The position numbers were made by a program, and so were the translations under genes. A DNA stretch of 64,000 nucleotides from Amycolatopsis antarctica (GTDB lineage Bacteria; Actinomycetota; Actinomycetes; Mycobacteriales; Pseudonocardiaceae): positions 1 through 64,000 of the forward strand of contig NZ_NKYE01000006.1 of NCBI RefSeq assembly GCF_002262875.1, given 5' to 3'. Of the stretch, positions 26,578-35,685 are shown piece after piece. Within the stretch, counting starts at the first letter, position 1. The number at the start of each line of letters is the position of its first letter. The notes beneath the pieces are model-generated. The model was given only the letters and a program-made list of their open reading frames with translations, ran no database searches and had not been told where the DNA came from.

Positions 26578-28238
26578 GCCCGCTACTGGAACTGTCCGAC
26601 CTGGGCGTCACTTACCGCACGCACGACGGTGACGTGCCTGCCGTGCGTGGCGTGAACGTGCGCATCGAGGCCGGTGACACGCTGGGCATCGCGGGGGAGT
26701 CGGGCTCCGGCAAGTCCACGGTGGCGATGAGCGTGCTGCGCCTGCTGCCGAAGTCGGCGAAGGTCAGCGGCACGATCGCGCTGGACGGCGAGGACATCGT
26801 CGGGATGCGGTGGGGGCGGCTGCGCGCCGTGCGCTGGGCCGAGGCGTCCGTCGTGTTCCAGGGCGCCATGCACGCCCTCAACCCGGTACGCCGGATCGGC
26901 GCGCAGATCGCCGAGCCGATCGTGCTGCACGCCGGCGGTGGCGGTGCCCCGTCCGAGGCGACGCTGAAGAAGCGGGTCGCCGAACTGCTCGAGCAGGTAG
27001 ACCTGCCCGCGTCACGGGCGGGGGCGTACCCGCACGAACTCTCCGGTGGCCAGAAGCAGCGGGTGATGATCGCGATGGCGCTGGCCTGCGAGCCCCGGCT
27101 GATCATCGCCGACGAGCCGACCACGGCACTCGACGTGATCGTCCAGGCCCAGGTGCTGAGCCTGCTCTCCCGTCTGGTCGCCGAGCGGGACATCGGCCTG
27201 GTGATGATCAGCCACGACCTGTCGGTGCTGGCGTCCACCTGCGCGCGGATCGCGGTGATGTACGACGGCCGGATCGTGGAGGAGGGCCCGAGCCGGGAGG
27301 TCATGGGCGGTCCGAAGCACGAGCACACGCGGGCGCTGGCGGCCGCGTTCCCCACGGTCGGTGATCCGGTGTCCCGCTTCGCCCCCGCCACCAGCAGGCC
27401 GCTGGCCCCCGAGCCGGCGAACAGGGCGCGCGCCGGGGAGGGGGAGCCGCTGCTGGAGGCGCGCGGGCTTCGCGTCTCCTTCCGGGACCGCAAGGGCGCG
27501 CGGGTCGACGCCGTCGCCGGCGTCGACCTGGAAGTGCGCAGGGACGAGATCGTCGCGCTGGTCGGGCAGTCCGGCTCCGGCAAGACCACGCTCGCTCGCA
27601 CGCTGCTCGGCCTGCAGCCGCCCTCGGGCGGGGAGGTCCGCTACGACGGTGCCCCGGTGCCCGGCTCCGGGGCCGCGCTCAAGGCGTACCGCCGTCGCGT
27701 GCAACTCGTCCTGCAGGACCCGGCGAGTGCGCTCAACCCGCGTCACACCGTCTACGAGGCCGTGGCCGAGGGACCGCGGATCCACGGGATGGCCGCCGAG
27801 GGCGGGGAGCGGGCGATCGTCACCCGGGCGCTGGAGGCGGCCGAGCTCCGCCCCGCCGACACATACCTGCCGCGGCTGCCGCACGAACTCTCCGGCGGGC
27901 AGCGCCAGCGGGTCGTCATCGCGGGAGCGCTCGCGCTGGAGCCGAGCGTGCTGGTCGCGGACGAGCCGGTGGCCTCCCTGGACGCCTCGGTCCGCGGCGA
28001 GATCCTCGCCCTGCTGCTCCGTCTCCGGCGGGAACTGGGGCTGGCGGGACTGGTCATCACGCACGACCTGGGACTGGCCTGGAACATCGCCGACCGGGTC
28101 GCCGTGATGTACCGCGGCGAACTGGTCGAGGTGGGCCCGGTGGAGCAGGTGCTGCTCGATCCGCGGCACGAGTACACCAAGTCGCTTCTCGCGGCACTAC
28201 CCTCCGGTACCAACCTGCGCGCCGAGGCGGACCGGTGA
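26574..28238 (+). CDS. Fused double ATPase of the peptide ABC transporter (DppD-DppF type)
   Basis: A 554-residue protein that fuses the two ATPase subunits usually encoded separately. Domain 1 has Walker A GESGSGKST (residues 41-49), signature LSGGQKQR and Walker B LIIADEPTTALD. Domain 2 has Walker A GQSGSGKTT (331-339), signature LSGGQRQR and Walker B VLVADEPVASLD. Each domain keeps its switch His (ISHDLS, ITHDLG). The fusion lets one chain drive the DppB/DppC pore. GTG 26574 overlaps the dppC stop (GTGA). Similar fused ATPases are frequent in actinomycetes. Confidence 0.93.
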   Translation: MSPLLELSDLGVTYRTHDGDVPAVRGVNVRIEAGDTLGIAGESGSGKSTVAMSVLRLLPKSAKVSGTIALDGEDIVGMRWGRLRAVRWAEASVVFQGAMHALNPVRRIGAQIAEPIVLHAGGGGAPSEATLKKRVAELLEQVDLPASRAGAYPHELSGGQKQRVMIAMALACEPRLIIADEPTTALDVIVQAQVLSLLSRLVAERDIGLVMISHDLSVLASTCARIAVMYDGRIVEEGPSREVMGGPKHEHTRALAAAFPTVGDPVSRFAPATSRPLAPEPANRARAGEGEPLLEARGLRVSFRDRKGARVDAVAGVDLEVRRDEIVALVGQSGSGKTTLARTLLGLQPPSGGEVRYDGAPVPGSGAALKAYRRRVQLVLQDPASALNPRHTVYEAVAEGPRIHGMAAEGGERAIVTRALEAAELRPADTYLPRLPHELSGGQRQRVVIAGALALEPSVLVADEPVASLDASVRGEILALLLRLRRELGLAGLVITHDLGLAWNIADRVAVMYRGELVEVGPVEQVLLDPRHEYTKSLLAALPSGTNLRAEADR

Positions 28239-28344
28239 CCGGCCGGGCCCGGCCCGGCTCCGGGCACGTTCGTGCGCACAGCGGACGGAAACGCCCCGCT
28301 GCCGCCGATCAGCGCAGTTCGGGTGTGTAATCTCAGACCTCGAC

Positions 28345-29940
28345 ATGGCGACCACCACAGACCCTGCGGCGGAGGCGGGCTCCTCCACGAAACGTGCCGC
28401 CGACGCATCGACGGCGTCGGCGGGCACGGATGACTTCCTGGTGCCCTCTCGCTTCCCGTACCGGACGATCGCGATGGGTGCGCTCGGCAGCACGCTGCTC
28501 ATGCTCGCCGCGCTCGGTGCGGGCGGAATCCTGATCCGGGACCCCGTTCTCGGCCACGGCCCGCTGTCCTGGATCCGCTTCGGCCACGGCCGGGCGCTGG
28601 CTACGGCGTTTCTGTACGTCGGCTTCGCGATGATCGTCTGGGCCTGGGTACGTCTTGGCCGGTACGTGCTGGCGAACCGGATCGGCACCAAGGCGATCCT
28701 GGTGGCCGCCGCCTGCTGGATCACCCCGCTGCTGGTCTCGCCGCCGCTGTTCACCCGGGACGTGTTCTCCTACCTCGGCCAGGGCGCGCAGCTCCTCTAC
28801 GGGCACGATCCCTATTCCTACGGGCCCGCCGAACTCGACGTGCTGCCCGACGTCGTCGCCAACGTCCACGAGCTCTGGCAGACCACGCCGGCGCCGTACG
28901 GGCCACTGTTCCTGCTCATCGCCAAGGCGATCGTCTCGGTCACCGGCAACAACGTGATCGCGGGTGTGGTCGTCACCCGGCTGGTGCTGCTCGTCGGCCT
29001 CGCCGGAATGGTCTGGGCGCTGCCGCGGCTGGTTGGCAAACTGGGTGGCAAGCTGCCGGTCACGATGTGGCTGGCGGTGGCCAGCCCGATGACGGTCATC
29101 CACCTCGTCGGCGGCCCGCACAACGACCTGCTGATGCTCGGTTTCCTCACCATCGGGGTACTGGCCGCGCTGGAACGCAAGCACGTCATCGCGGTCATCC
29201 TGGTGACGATCGGCATGCTGATCAAACCGACCGCGGCCGTGGCGCTGCCGTTCCTGGTGTGGGTGTGGGCGAACCACCTTCCCGGGGAGAACAAGCTCGG
29301 CAACTTCGTCCGGGCACTCGTGCCCGCCGTCGGCCTGTTCGGTGCCGTGTTCGTTACCGGCACCTGGGTGTCGCTGGGCTCGTTCAATCTCGGCTGGGTC
29401 ACCGGACTGTCCGCTCCCGGCCTGATCTCGAACTGGATGAACTTCCCGACGGGCATCGGCGAGTTGTTCTACACCTTGGTGAACCTGGTGGTCGACGTGA
29501 AGTCGTCGCCGTTCGTCACCGTCGCCCGCGGTCTGGCCTGGATCGCACTGGCGGTGTTCGCGGTCCGCCAGTGGTGGAAGGCTCGCGACGGCGGCAACGA
29601 GGCGGTCTTCCGGATGGCCGTGACCCTGCTTGCCGTCGCCATCCTCGCCCCGCCCACCCTTCCCTGGTACCTGACCTGGGGTTTCGTCCTGGCCTCGACG
29701 TTCCGCTGGGAACGCAAGCACCTGTCCATCGTGGTGGGTGTCGCCGTGGCTCTGGTCCTGGTCTATTACCCGACGGGGGAGCAGGGGCTGTACGACTGGT
29801 GGTTCATGGCAGGCGTGCTGGCGGCCAGCCTGTACGCGGCGGCCTCGCTGCTCCGGCCGGATCCGCTGGGCCTCATCCAGGCCTGGCGCAGGCCGAAAAC
29901 CGAGGAGAAGGCTGCCGAGAAGGCCCCGGCCGAGAGCTGA
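28345..29940 (+). CDS. mptB: Polyprenol-phosphomannose alpha-1,6-mannosyltransferase
   Basis: A 531-residue GT-C glycosyltransferase resembling MptB, which in mycobacteria and corynebacteria starts the alpha-1,6-mannan backbone of lipomannan from polyprenol-phosphomannose. Around 13 hydrophobic segments are visible. The catalytic loop after the first helices contains FTRDVFSYLGQGAQLLYGHD, with the Asp expected in GT-C enzymes, followed by DPYSYGPAELDVLPD and APYGPLFLLI. The polar C-terminus (KTEEKAAEKAPAES) is cytoplasmic. It is monocistronic; TGTAAT lies 13 nt before the ATG. Its presence implies lipomannan-type glycolipids, which connects loosely to the mannosidases nearby. Confidence 0.88.
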   Translation: MATTTDPAAEAGSSTKRAADASTASAGTDDFLVPSRFPYRTIAMGALGSTLLMLAALGAGGILIRDPVLGHGPLSWIRFGHGRALATAFLYVGFAMIVWAWVRLGRYVLANRIGTKAILVAAACWITPLLVSPPLFTRDVFSYLGQGAQLLYGHDPYSYGPAELDVLPDVVANVHELWQTTPAPYGPLFLLIAKAIVSVTGNNVIAGVVVTRLVLLVGLAGMVWALPRLVGKLGGKLPVTMWLAVASPMTVIHLVGGPHNDLLMLGFLTIGVLAALERKHVIAVILVTIGMLIKPTAAVALPFLVWVWANHLPGENKLGNFVRALVPAVGLFGAVFVTGTWVSLGSFNLGWVTGLSAPGLISNWMNFPTGIGELFYTLVNLVVDVKSSPFVTVARGLAWIALAVFAVRQWWKARDGGNEAVFRMAVTLLAVAILAPPTLPWYLTWGFVLASTFRWERKHLSIVVGVAVALVLVYYPTGEQGLYDWWFMAGVLAASLYAAASLLRPDPLGLIQAWRRPKTEEKAAEKAPAES

Positions 29941-29954
29941 TCGGCAGTCCTGTC

Positions 29955-29996
29955 GGCCGTTCGCACACGGCCTTCAGGGTGTATAACGGCATATAC
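29955..29996. terminator. Possible terminator between convergent genes
   Basis: A 6-bp stem GGCCGT/ACGGCC (29955-29960, 29967-29972) lies 15 nt after the mptB stop. A second small dyad GTATA-N6-TATAC (29981-29996) follows. Both are in the 120-bp convergent gap before the PPOX gene; the stems are short, so the assignment is weak. Confidence 0.3.
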
Positions 29997-30060
29997 GCCA
30001 GCGCTCTCCGCAGCCGTTTTACGTGCACGCAAACAAATACTCAAAGACGGGACACGGGGG

Positions 30061-30486
30061 TCAGCCACTACCTGCCCAGCCGCTCCACGCTTGTACCCGG
30101 ATCAGAACGATCGTCGCCGACGGTGGTCGCCGCGCGTATTGCGGATACTTCGCCGTCAGTGCGTCGACGGCCTCGCGGTGACCGGCCTCGCCGGGGGCGC
30201 ACTGGGTGGCCGTGCCGTCGGCACGCGTCCACCACAGCGTGCTCCAGTCCTCGGCGTAAGCGTCGGCCAGCACGGTGACCGCGGGATTCGCCGCGATGTT
30301 GCGCAGCCGGCGCAGATCGTGACCACGTTTGGGCTTGTGGTCCACGGCGAAGGTCAGGACGTCATCGCCGAGCAGCGCGAAGGTGACCGGGACGAGATGC
30401 GGGACGCCATCCGGCGACGCGGTCGCCAGTCTCGCCACCCTCGCCCGCACCAACCGGTTGCGCGCTTCGCCGGATTCCAGCCGCAT
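30061..30486 (-). CDS. PPOX class F420-dependent oxidoreductase (TIGR03668 family)
   Basis: A 141-residue split-barrel flavin/deazaflavin-binding protein. The opening MRLESGEARNRLVRARVARLATASPDGVPHLVPVTFAL is typical, followed by DHKPKRGHDLRRLRNIAANPAVTVL, in which the basic residues bind cofactor phosphate, and a Trp-rich segment WSTLWWTRADGTA. It matches the TIGR03668 subgroup of F420-binding proteins; the substrate is unknown. ATG 30486 follows a TAGCGT box by 6 nt, which indicates leaderless expression, so I prefer it to the ATG one codon earlier. It converges with mptB and diverges from the desaturase operon. Confidence 0.88.
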   Translation of the reverse strand: MRLESGEARNRLVRARVARLATASPDGVPHLVPVTFALLGDDVLTFAVDHKPKRGHDLRRLRNIAANPAVTVLADAYAEDWSTLWWTRADGTATQCAPGEAGHREAVDALTAKYPQYARRPPSATIVLIRVQAWSGWAGSG

Positions 30487-30615
30487 CACCCCACGCTACG
30501 TGGCGGGTTACGACGCGCCGGGGCTTGCCCCCGGGCGTACCGTACGTAGCAGCACACTCGCGCTCCAGCCCCTGGCGCCGTCCGTTCACCTCACCGAGCG
30601 AAACGGCGGGAGCCC

Positions 30616-30897
30616 ATGAGTATTCCCACCTCGACGGCGGGCGGTTCGCCCCAGCCGTCGATCCGCCCCGGCAACGGCGAGCCGGTGCCCATCATCGCCT
30701 CCTACCCGCCATGGCAGGGTCTGCAACTGCACAGTTTGGCCGTCGCAGTGGAGTTTCGCTGCGGACCGTGCGGACTGCGGCACGAGTCGGCGATGGTGGC
30801 CACCAGCCCGGGCACGCTGGTCTGCCCCTCCTGCTACGCCCGGTTGAGCCTGGCGGCGGCACCGGTGCCCGCGCAGCGGTCGGCGGTGCGGTGGTGA
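30616..30897 (+). CDS. Small protein with four-cysteine zinc-ribbon-like motif
   Basis: A 93-residue soluble protein of unknown function. Residues 1-35 are low-complexity (Ser/Pro/Gly). The C-terminal half holds two CxxC pairs, FRCGPCGLRHES and LVCPSCYARLSL, which could bind a zinc ion. ATG 30616 follows GGGAG by 5 nt. Its TGA overlaps the next GTG by 3 nt, beginning a chain of overlaps into the desaturase gene. It may be a regulatory or electron-transfer accessory of the desaturase, but that is only position-based inference. Confidence 0.7.
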   Translation: MSIPTSTAGGSPQPSIRPGNGEPVPIIASYPPWQGLQLHSLAVAVEFRCGPCGLRHESAMVATSPGTLVCPSCYARLSLAAAPVPAQRSAVRW

Positions 30898-31076
30898 GCG
30901 CCGCCGGGCAAGCCAAGTCGTACGACAGCACCACCGACCCCACCGACCCCACCGACCCCACCGACCCCGCCGTGCAGCGTTGGGAGATCGAGGGTGGACG
31001 GGTCGGTGAACCGGCCCGGCCATCCCGCGTCGATCCCGTCCTGGAATCCGCACCGCGTATCACGCGGTCCGAGTGA
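30894..31076 (+). CDS. Small coupled ORF with DPT repeats
   Basis: A 60-residue frame starting at a GTG that overlaps the previous stop (GTGA) and ending in a TGA that overlaps the next GTG in the same way. It encodes VSAAGQAKSYDSTTDPTDPT..., then QRWEIEGGRVGEPARPSRVDP. The DPT units come from four exact 9-bp repeats of ACCGACCCC (30933-30968). No family is recognised. The double 4-nt overlap is the main evidence that it is translated. The alternative is a spacer that happens to stay open. Confidence 0.5.
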   Translation: MSAAGQAKSYDSTTDPTDPTDPTDPAVQRWEIEGGRVGEPARPSRVDPVLESAPRITRSE

Positions 31077-32038
31077 ATCGAACGCCTATGAGGGCAACGC
31101 AGGACACAGAGCCGGCACGTACGCCGCCACGGCCGATGATCTCGGGGCAGCATTCGATCGGTGAACTGGTGACCATCAGGCTGTTCCTGGTGATTCCGTT
31201 TCTCGGCCTCGTCACGCTCGCCGTGTTCGTCTGGGGCTGGGGCCTGACCTGGCTGGACCTCGGGATCGCCGTCGTGATGTACGTGGTGTCCACACTCGGC
31301 GTGACGGTCGGCTACCACCGCTACTTCACCCACGGCGCCTTCAAGGCGAACCGCCCACTGCGGATCGGCCTCGCCGTCGCGGGCGGACTCGCCGCGCAGG
31401 GGCCGGTGATCGGCTGGGTCGCCGACCACCGCCGTCACCACGCCTTCTCCGACAGGGAGGGCGATCCGCACTCGCCATGGTTGTTCGGCACCTCGCCGGC
31501 CGCACTCGTCCACGGCTTCTGGCACGCGCATCTCGGCTGGCTGTTCGGCAGGGACAAGACCAACGTCGCGCGGTTCGCACCGGATCTGGCGGCGGACCGC
31601 GACATTCGGGCGGTGGACCGGCTGTTTCCACTGTGGGTGGCGGCGAGCGTGTTGCTGCCCGCGGCACTGGGCGGGCTGATCGGCTGGTCGTGGTGGGCGG
31701 CGCTGACCGGGTTCCTGTGGGGCGGGCTGGCCAGGATCTCCTTGCAGCACCACGTGACCTGGTCGGTCAACTCGATCTGCCATCTCGTCGGCTCCCGGCC
31801 GTTCATCAACCGGGACCGGTCGGCGAACTTCTGGCCACTGGCGCTTCTGTCCATGGGGGAGTCCTGGCACAACTCGCATCACGCGGACCCGACCTGCGCC
31901 CGGCACGGCGTGCTGCCCCGGCAGGTGGACGTGTCCGCGCTGGTGATCCGGTTGTTCGAGCGGCTGGGCTGGGCGACAAGGGTCCGCTGGCCCACGCCGC
32001 ACCGGCTGGGCCGGCTTTCCGCCGTCGACGAGTCGTGA
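31073..32038 (+). CDS. Acyl-CoA/fatty acid desaturase
   Basis: A 321-residue membrane di-iron desaturase (delta-9 acyl-CoA type). All three histidine boxes are present: HRYFTH in GYHRYFTHGAFKA, HRRHH in VADHRRHHAFSDREGDPHSP, and HNSHH in GESWHNSHHADPT. Two pairs of membrane helices flank the boxes. It introduces a cis double bond into a saturated acyl chain using O2 and an electron donor not encoded here. GTG 31073 overlaps the preceding small ORF; the polar first 25 residues are normal for the family. It is the last gene of a three-gene coupled operon. Confidence 0.92.
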   Translation: MNRTPMRATQDTEPARTPPRPMISGQHSIGELVTIRLFLVIPFLGLVTLAVFVWGWGLTWLDLGIAVVMYVVSTLGVTVGYHRYFTHGAFKANRPLRIGLAVAGGLAAQGPVIGWVADHRRHHAFSDREGDPHSPWLFGTSPAALVHGFWHAHLGWLFGRDKTNVARFAPDLAADRDIRAVDRLFPLWVAASVLLPAALGGLIGWSWWAALTGFLWGGLARISLQHHVTWSVNSICHLVGSRPFINRDRSANFWPLALLSMGESWHNSHHADPTCARHGVLPRQVDVSALVIRLFERLGWATRVRWPTPHRLGRLSAVDES

Positions 32039-32047
32039 CCGGGCCGG

Positions 32048-32962
32048 TCACGACTCCAGGGCGGGCCGGGTCAGCGTGATCGTTCCGGCGTCGGCGTCGA
32101 GTTCCACCTCGGCGCCGAACGGGAGCGACAGCGAGGCCGGGATGTGCCCGAACCCGAACTCCCACGCGATCGGCACGCCGAGCGATCCGAGCCGGTCGCG
32201 CATGAGCGCCCGGACATCGTCCGGGGTGCCGCAGTCCGCCCACGAGCCCAGAGCGATCCCGGTGACGCCGTCGAACCAGCCGGAGCGCAGCAACTGGGTG
32301 AGGATGCGGTCCAGCCGGTAAATGTCCTCGCCGACGTCCTCCAGCAAGGCGATGCCGGACACCGGACGGTGGTGTTCGGCGGCGCCGAGGCCGGCGGCGA
32401 GCAGGCTCAGGTTGCCGCCGACCGTCACACCGCGGGCCCGTCCGCCGACCAGCGCTCCTTGGCCGCCGGTGATCGTCAGCGGACCTTCTCCGGTGAGCAG
32501 TCCGTGCAGCCGGGCGGCGGCGATCTCGTCGAAGTGCGCGCTGGCCGGCATGGGAGAGAACACAGTGGACAGTCCCAAGTGGACAGCGATGGCCTCGTGC
32601 AGCGCGGTGACGTCACTGGATCCGGCGAACAGTTTCGGCCCGGCGGACCGAAGTTCACCCCAGTCGAGCAGGTCCAGGATCCGCATGCAGCCGTAGCCGC
32701 CGCGCGCGGCGAACACCGCGTCCACGTCCGGGTCGAGCCAGGCGTCGCGGAAGTCCGCCGCGCGGGCGTCATCGGCCGCGGCGAGATAGGGAAAGATCGG
32801 ATGACGAGACCGGACGGAGTCGTACACCCGCACCGACACCTTCCAGGCCGCCAGCGCGTCCAGCGCGGAGTCCAGCAGGTGCGCGGCCACCGGCCCGGCC
32901 GGGGCGACCAGTGCGACGGTGTCGTCCTGGCGCAGCCGGCGCGGACGGGTCAGACCGGTCAC
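32048..32962 (-). CDS. S66 family LD-carboxypeptidase
   Basis: A 304-residue serine peptidase of family S66 (LdcA/MccF), which cleaves the L,D bond releasing D-Ala from muropeptide tetrapeptides or inactivates microcin C-like compounds. It opens with the conserved DTVALVAPAGPV. The nucleophile Ser is in KLFAGSSDVTALHEA, the catalytic Glu and His regions are LLEDVGEDIYRLDRIL and WEFGFGHIPASLSLPFG, and ARGGYGCMRIL is the usual substrate loop. It overlaps the S9 peptidase gene by 4 nt (ATGA at 32959-32962). Either peptidoglycan recycling or self-protection fits. Confidence 0.9.
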   Translation of the reverse strand: MTGLTRPRRLRQDDTVALVAPAGPVAAHLLDSALDALAAWKVSVRVYDSVRSRHPIFPYLAAADDARAADFRDAWLDPDVDAVFAARGGYGCMRILDLLDWGELRSAGPKLFAGSSDVTALHEAIAVHLGLSTVFSPMPASAHFDEIAAARLHGLLTGEGPLTITGGQGALVGGRARGVTVGGNLSLLAAGLGAAEHHRPVSGIALLEDVGEDIYRLDRILTQLLRSGWFDGVTGIALGSWADCGTPDDVRALMRDRLGSLGVPIAWEFGFGHIPASLSLPFGAEVELDADAGTITLTRPALES

Positions 32963-34914
32963 CGCTGGAGATCGAGCGCGGGAACGCCCGGGGTGTCGAA
33001 GCCGAGCACCTGGCCGTAGAAGGACAGCTCCGCCTCCAGCGCGGCGATGATCGTTGCGGATCTGCGGAAGCCGTGCTGCTCGCCCTCGAAAGTGAGATAG
33101 GCGTGCGGAACTCCCTTGCCACGCAAGGAATCCACGAAGCGGTCGGCCTGTTCCGGTGGGCAGATCTCGTCCTCGAGTCCTTGCAGGAACAGGACCGGGC
33201 CGGCGAGGCCGTCCGCGTTGTTGATGGGGGAGCGGTCGCGGTACCTGGCCTCCGACTCGGGCAGCGGACCCACCAGTCCGTCCAGGTAGCGGGATTCGAA
33301 GTCGTGTGTCTCACCTCCCTCTCCGGTCCAGCCGTAGAGGTCGAGAATGGGGAACTTGACGGTCCCCGCGCGGTAGGTGCGGACGGTGGTCATCGAGGCG
33401 GCGGAGGTGAAACCGCCCGCGCTGCCACCGCGGATGGCCAGCCGGTCCGGATCGGCGATGCCCTCTGCCACCAAAGCCTCGGCTACGGCGACGCAGTCGG
33501 CGACATCGACGACGCCCCACTGTTCGCGCAGCCGTTCGCGGTAGCGCCTGCCGTAACCGGTGGACCCGCCGTAGTTCACGGCGACCACGCCGATGCCGCG
33601 GCTGGTGAAGAAGGCGAAGTCCAGGTCGAGCACATTGGAGTGCCTGCCGGTCGGCCCGCCGTGGACGTGCACGACGTAGGGCGGCAGCTCGTCCTCGGCG
33701 CCGGTGTAGGCGGGGTTGGTCGGCCGGTAGAGGTATGCGGGTACGGGTTCGCCCTCTGCGGTGGTGAACACCCGTTCCTCGGGCACCGCGAGATAGGCGG
33801 GATCCGGCAGGCGGTCCGGAGAGGGCGCTTCGCCCGGTCGCGGCGTCAGCTCGGTGAGGGTTGCCGTGGTGAGGTCCACGTGCACGACGGCGTTCTCCTG
33901 CCGGGGTCCCGCGGCGATGCCGGCCACTCCGGCGGCGAACGGCGCGATCGCCGACCAGACGGGCAGATCGGCGGCCGCTGCCACGTCGGCGACGGTCGCG
34001 GTGGCCTCATCGAGGAGGGCGAGCCTGCCCGAGTTCAGCACCGCGTGCCTGCCCTCGCCGAGCGGTACGAACCAGCGGGTTCCGAGCTTCCAGAGTGGGC
34101 CGCCGAGTTCCTCGGTGACCGGCGCGAGGTTGTGGGCCTGCCCGTCGAGGCCGACGCGGTGCAGATTCCACCAGCCGTCCGGGTCGGCGAGCGCCAGCAG
34201 CGTGTCCGCCGACTCCCACTCGACCTGGCACACCGAGACGTCCGGCCCGCCGGCGACGACGCGGTGACGGCCGAGTTCGCCGCCGGGACCGAGTTCCGCG
34301 ACGCACAGTTCGGTGCCGTCCCACGGCATCGCCGGGTGGTTCCAGCCGAGCCAGGCGGCGTGGGTGCCGTCGGGCGAGAGCTGGGGGGAGCTGAGGAAGT
34401 GGTGGCTGGCACCGAGGGTGCGTACGCCGGCGCCGTCGAGGGGGATGGCGACCAGGTCGCGGCTGACGTCGGCGCGACGGGGGCCGACGCCGACCTCGCG
34501 CACGGCCCACACCTCACCCTCGGCCCCGTGCCGCAGGTCGCCGAACCGGACTCCCTGGGGGACGGTGGGCTCGGGGGTGACCGGCCGGGTGTCGCCCGAG
34601 GTGAGGTCGCGTACGTAGACGCGCTGGTCGTCCCAGTTGGTGAAGACGAGCGTGCCGCCGGTCACCAGCCACGGGCGTCCGCCATACTCGTGGACGCGGT
34701 TGCGGGCGTTCCACGGGGCCGGGAGCATCTCCTCGACCAGACCGTCGCTGCCGGATCTGACCAGTGCCAGGCGTCCGCCCTCGGCCGGCCGTGATTCGGC
34801 CCACCACACCTCCCCGTCCACCACATCGGGCCATTGCGGCGTACTTCCGGCAGCAGCGACGTCAGCGGCGCTGATAGGCGACTTCCACGTTCCGTACGGG
34901 GCGATGTCGGGCAT
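32959..34914 (-). CDS. S9 family prolyl oligopeptidase-type peptidase
   Basis: A 651-residue cytoplasmic serine peptidase. A beta-propeller domain (residues 1-380) precedes an alpha/beta hydrolase domain. The nucleophile is in IRGGSAGGFTSAASM, the Asp in LFLQGLEDEICPPEQA and the His in FEGEQHGFRRS. The lid-entry motif VVHVHGGPTGRHSNVLD is typical. Propeller gating limits substrates to short peptides or acyl-peptides. The start at 34914 follows TAGGCT by 6 nt, so the transcript is probably leaderless. It is the first gene of a two-gene operon with the S66 peptidase, which suggests a shared peptide-processing task. Confidence 0.92.
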   Translation of the reverse strand: MPDIAPYGTWKSPISAADVAAAGSTPQWPDVVDGEVWWAESRPAEGGRLALVRSGSDGLVEEMLPAPWNARNRVHEYGGRPWLVTGGTLVFTNWDDQRVYVRDLTSGDTRPVTPEPTVPQGVRFGDLRHGAEGEVWAVREVGVGPRRADVSRDLVAIPLDGAGVRTLGASHHFLSSPQLSPDGTHAAWLGWNHPAMPWDGTELCVAELGPGGELGRHRVVAGGPDVSVCQVEWESADTLLALADPDGWWNLHRVGLDGQAHNLAPVTEELGGPLWKLGTRWFVPLGEGRHAVLNSGRLALLDEATATVADVAAAADLPVWSAIAPFAAGVAGIAAGPRQENAVVHVDLTTATLTELTPRPGEAPSPDRLPDPAYLAVPEERVFTTAEGEPVPAYLYRPTNPAYTGAEDELPPYVVHVHGGPTGRHSNVLDLDFAFFTSRGIGVVAVNYGGSTGYGRRYRERLREQWGVVDVADCVAVAEALVAEGIADPDRLAIRGGSAGGFTSAASMTTVRTYRAGTVKFPILDLYGWTGEGGETHDFESRYLDGLVGPLPESEARYRDRSPINNADGLAGPVLFLQGLEDEICPPEQADRFVDSLRGKGVPHAYLTFEGEQHGFRRSATIIAALEAELSFYGQVLGFDTPGVPALDLQR

Positions 34915-35102
34915 TGCGCCAGCCTAGGGCGTCCGGAGTGGATCTTCACTGATCGGTTCGGGGTCATCGCGGGTCCGGCTGGGGGAACCGGGGGACAGTC
35001 CGCCGCACACGGTCTCCGGTACACCGCCGTGCGGGCGGTGGTGCCGCTTGACGGGGCCGCCGGATGCCGATCATGTGCGGGTGGCCTAGGGTCGGAGGTG
35101 CC

Positions 35103-35678
35103 ATGGCTCGTGTCATCCACGTCTTCCGTCAACCCGACCGCTTCGTCGCGGGCACCGTCGGGGAGCCCGGCGACCGCACGTTCTATCTGCAGGCGTCCGA
35201 GGAACTCCGCACGATCAGCGTGACGATCGAGAAGCAGCAGGTCGCGGTGCTGGCCGAGCGGCTCGGTTCGCTGCTGGAAGAGGTCTCCAACCGTTTCGGC
35301 GCCGAGGTGCCGGAGGAGGTTCCGGACGAGCTGGTCGACACCGGCCCGCTGGACGTTCCGGTGGAGGAGGAGTTCCGGGTCGGGACGATGGGCCTCGGCT
35401 GGGACGCCGAGAGCAGCGCGGTCGTGATCGAACTGCTGGCCATCACCGAAGGTGAGGTCGACGAGACGGTGGTGCTGGACGACACCGAGGAGGGGCCGGA
35501 CGCGGTGCGCGTGTTCCTCAGCCCGGTGGCGGCGCGGGCGTTCGCGGATCGCGCCGACCGGGTGGTGAACGCGGGCCGCAGGCCGTGTCCGCTGTGTGGC
35601 GAACCGCTCGATCCGGCCGGGCACATCTGCCCCCGGCAGAACGGCTACCGGCGGGACCCCGAAACCACCGAGGACTGA
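35103..35678 (+). CDS. DUF3090 family protein
   Basis: A 191-residue actinobacterial DUF3090 protein of unknown function. The family N-terminus ARVIHVFRQPDRFVAGTVG is followed by GDRTFYLQASE and a C-terminal zinc-like knuckle RPCPLCGEPLDPAGHICPRQNGY with CPLC and a later Cys. ATG 35103 has GGAGG 6-7 nt upstream, while a longer frame lacks support. The SCO1664-family gene follows after 7 nt. In Mycobacterium tuberculosis the equivalent genes lie directly downstream of uppP and the histidine phosphatase; here those partners are 28 kb away. Confidence 0.92.
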   Translation: MARVIHVFRQPDRFVAGTVGEPGDRTFYLQASEELRTISVTIEKQQVAVLAERLGSLLEEVSNRFGAEVPEEVPDELVDTGPLDVPVEEEFRVGTMGLGWDAESSAVVIELLAITEGEVDETVVLDDTEEGPDAVRVFLSPVAARAFADRADRVVNAGRRPCPLCGEPLDPAGHICPRQNGYRRDPETTED

Positions 35679-35685
35679 GCCGTAC

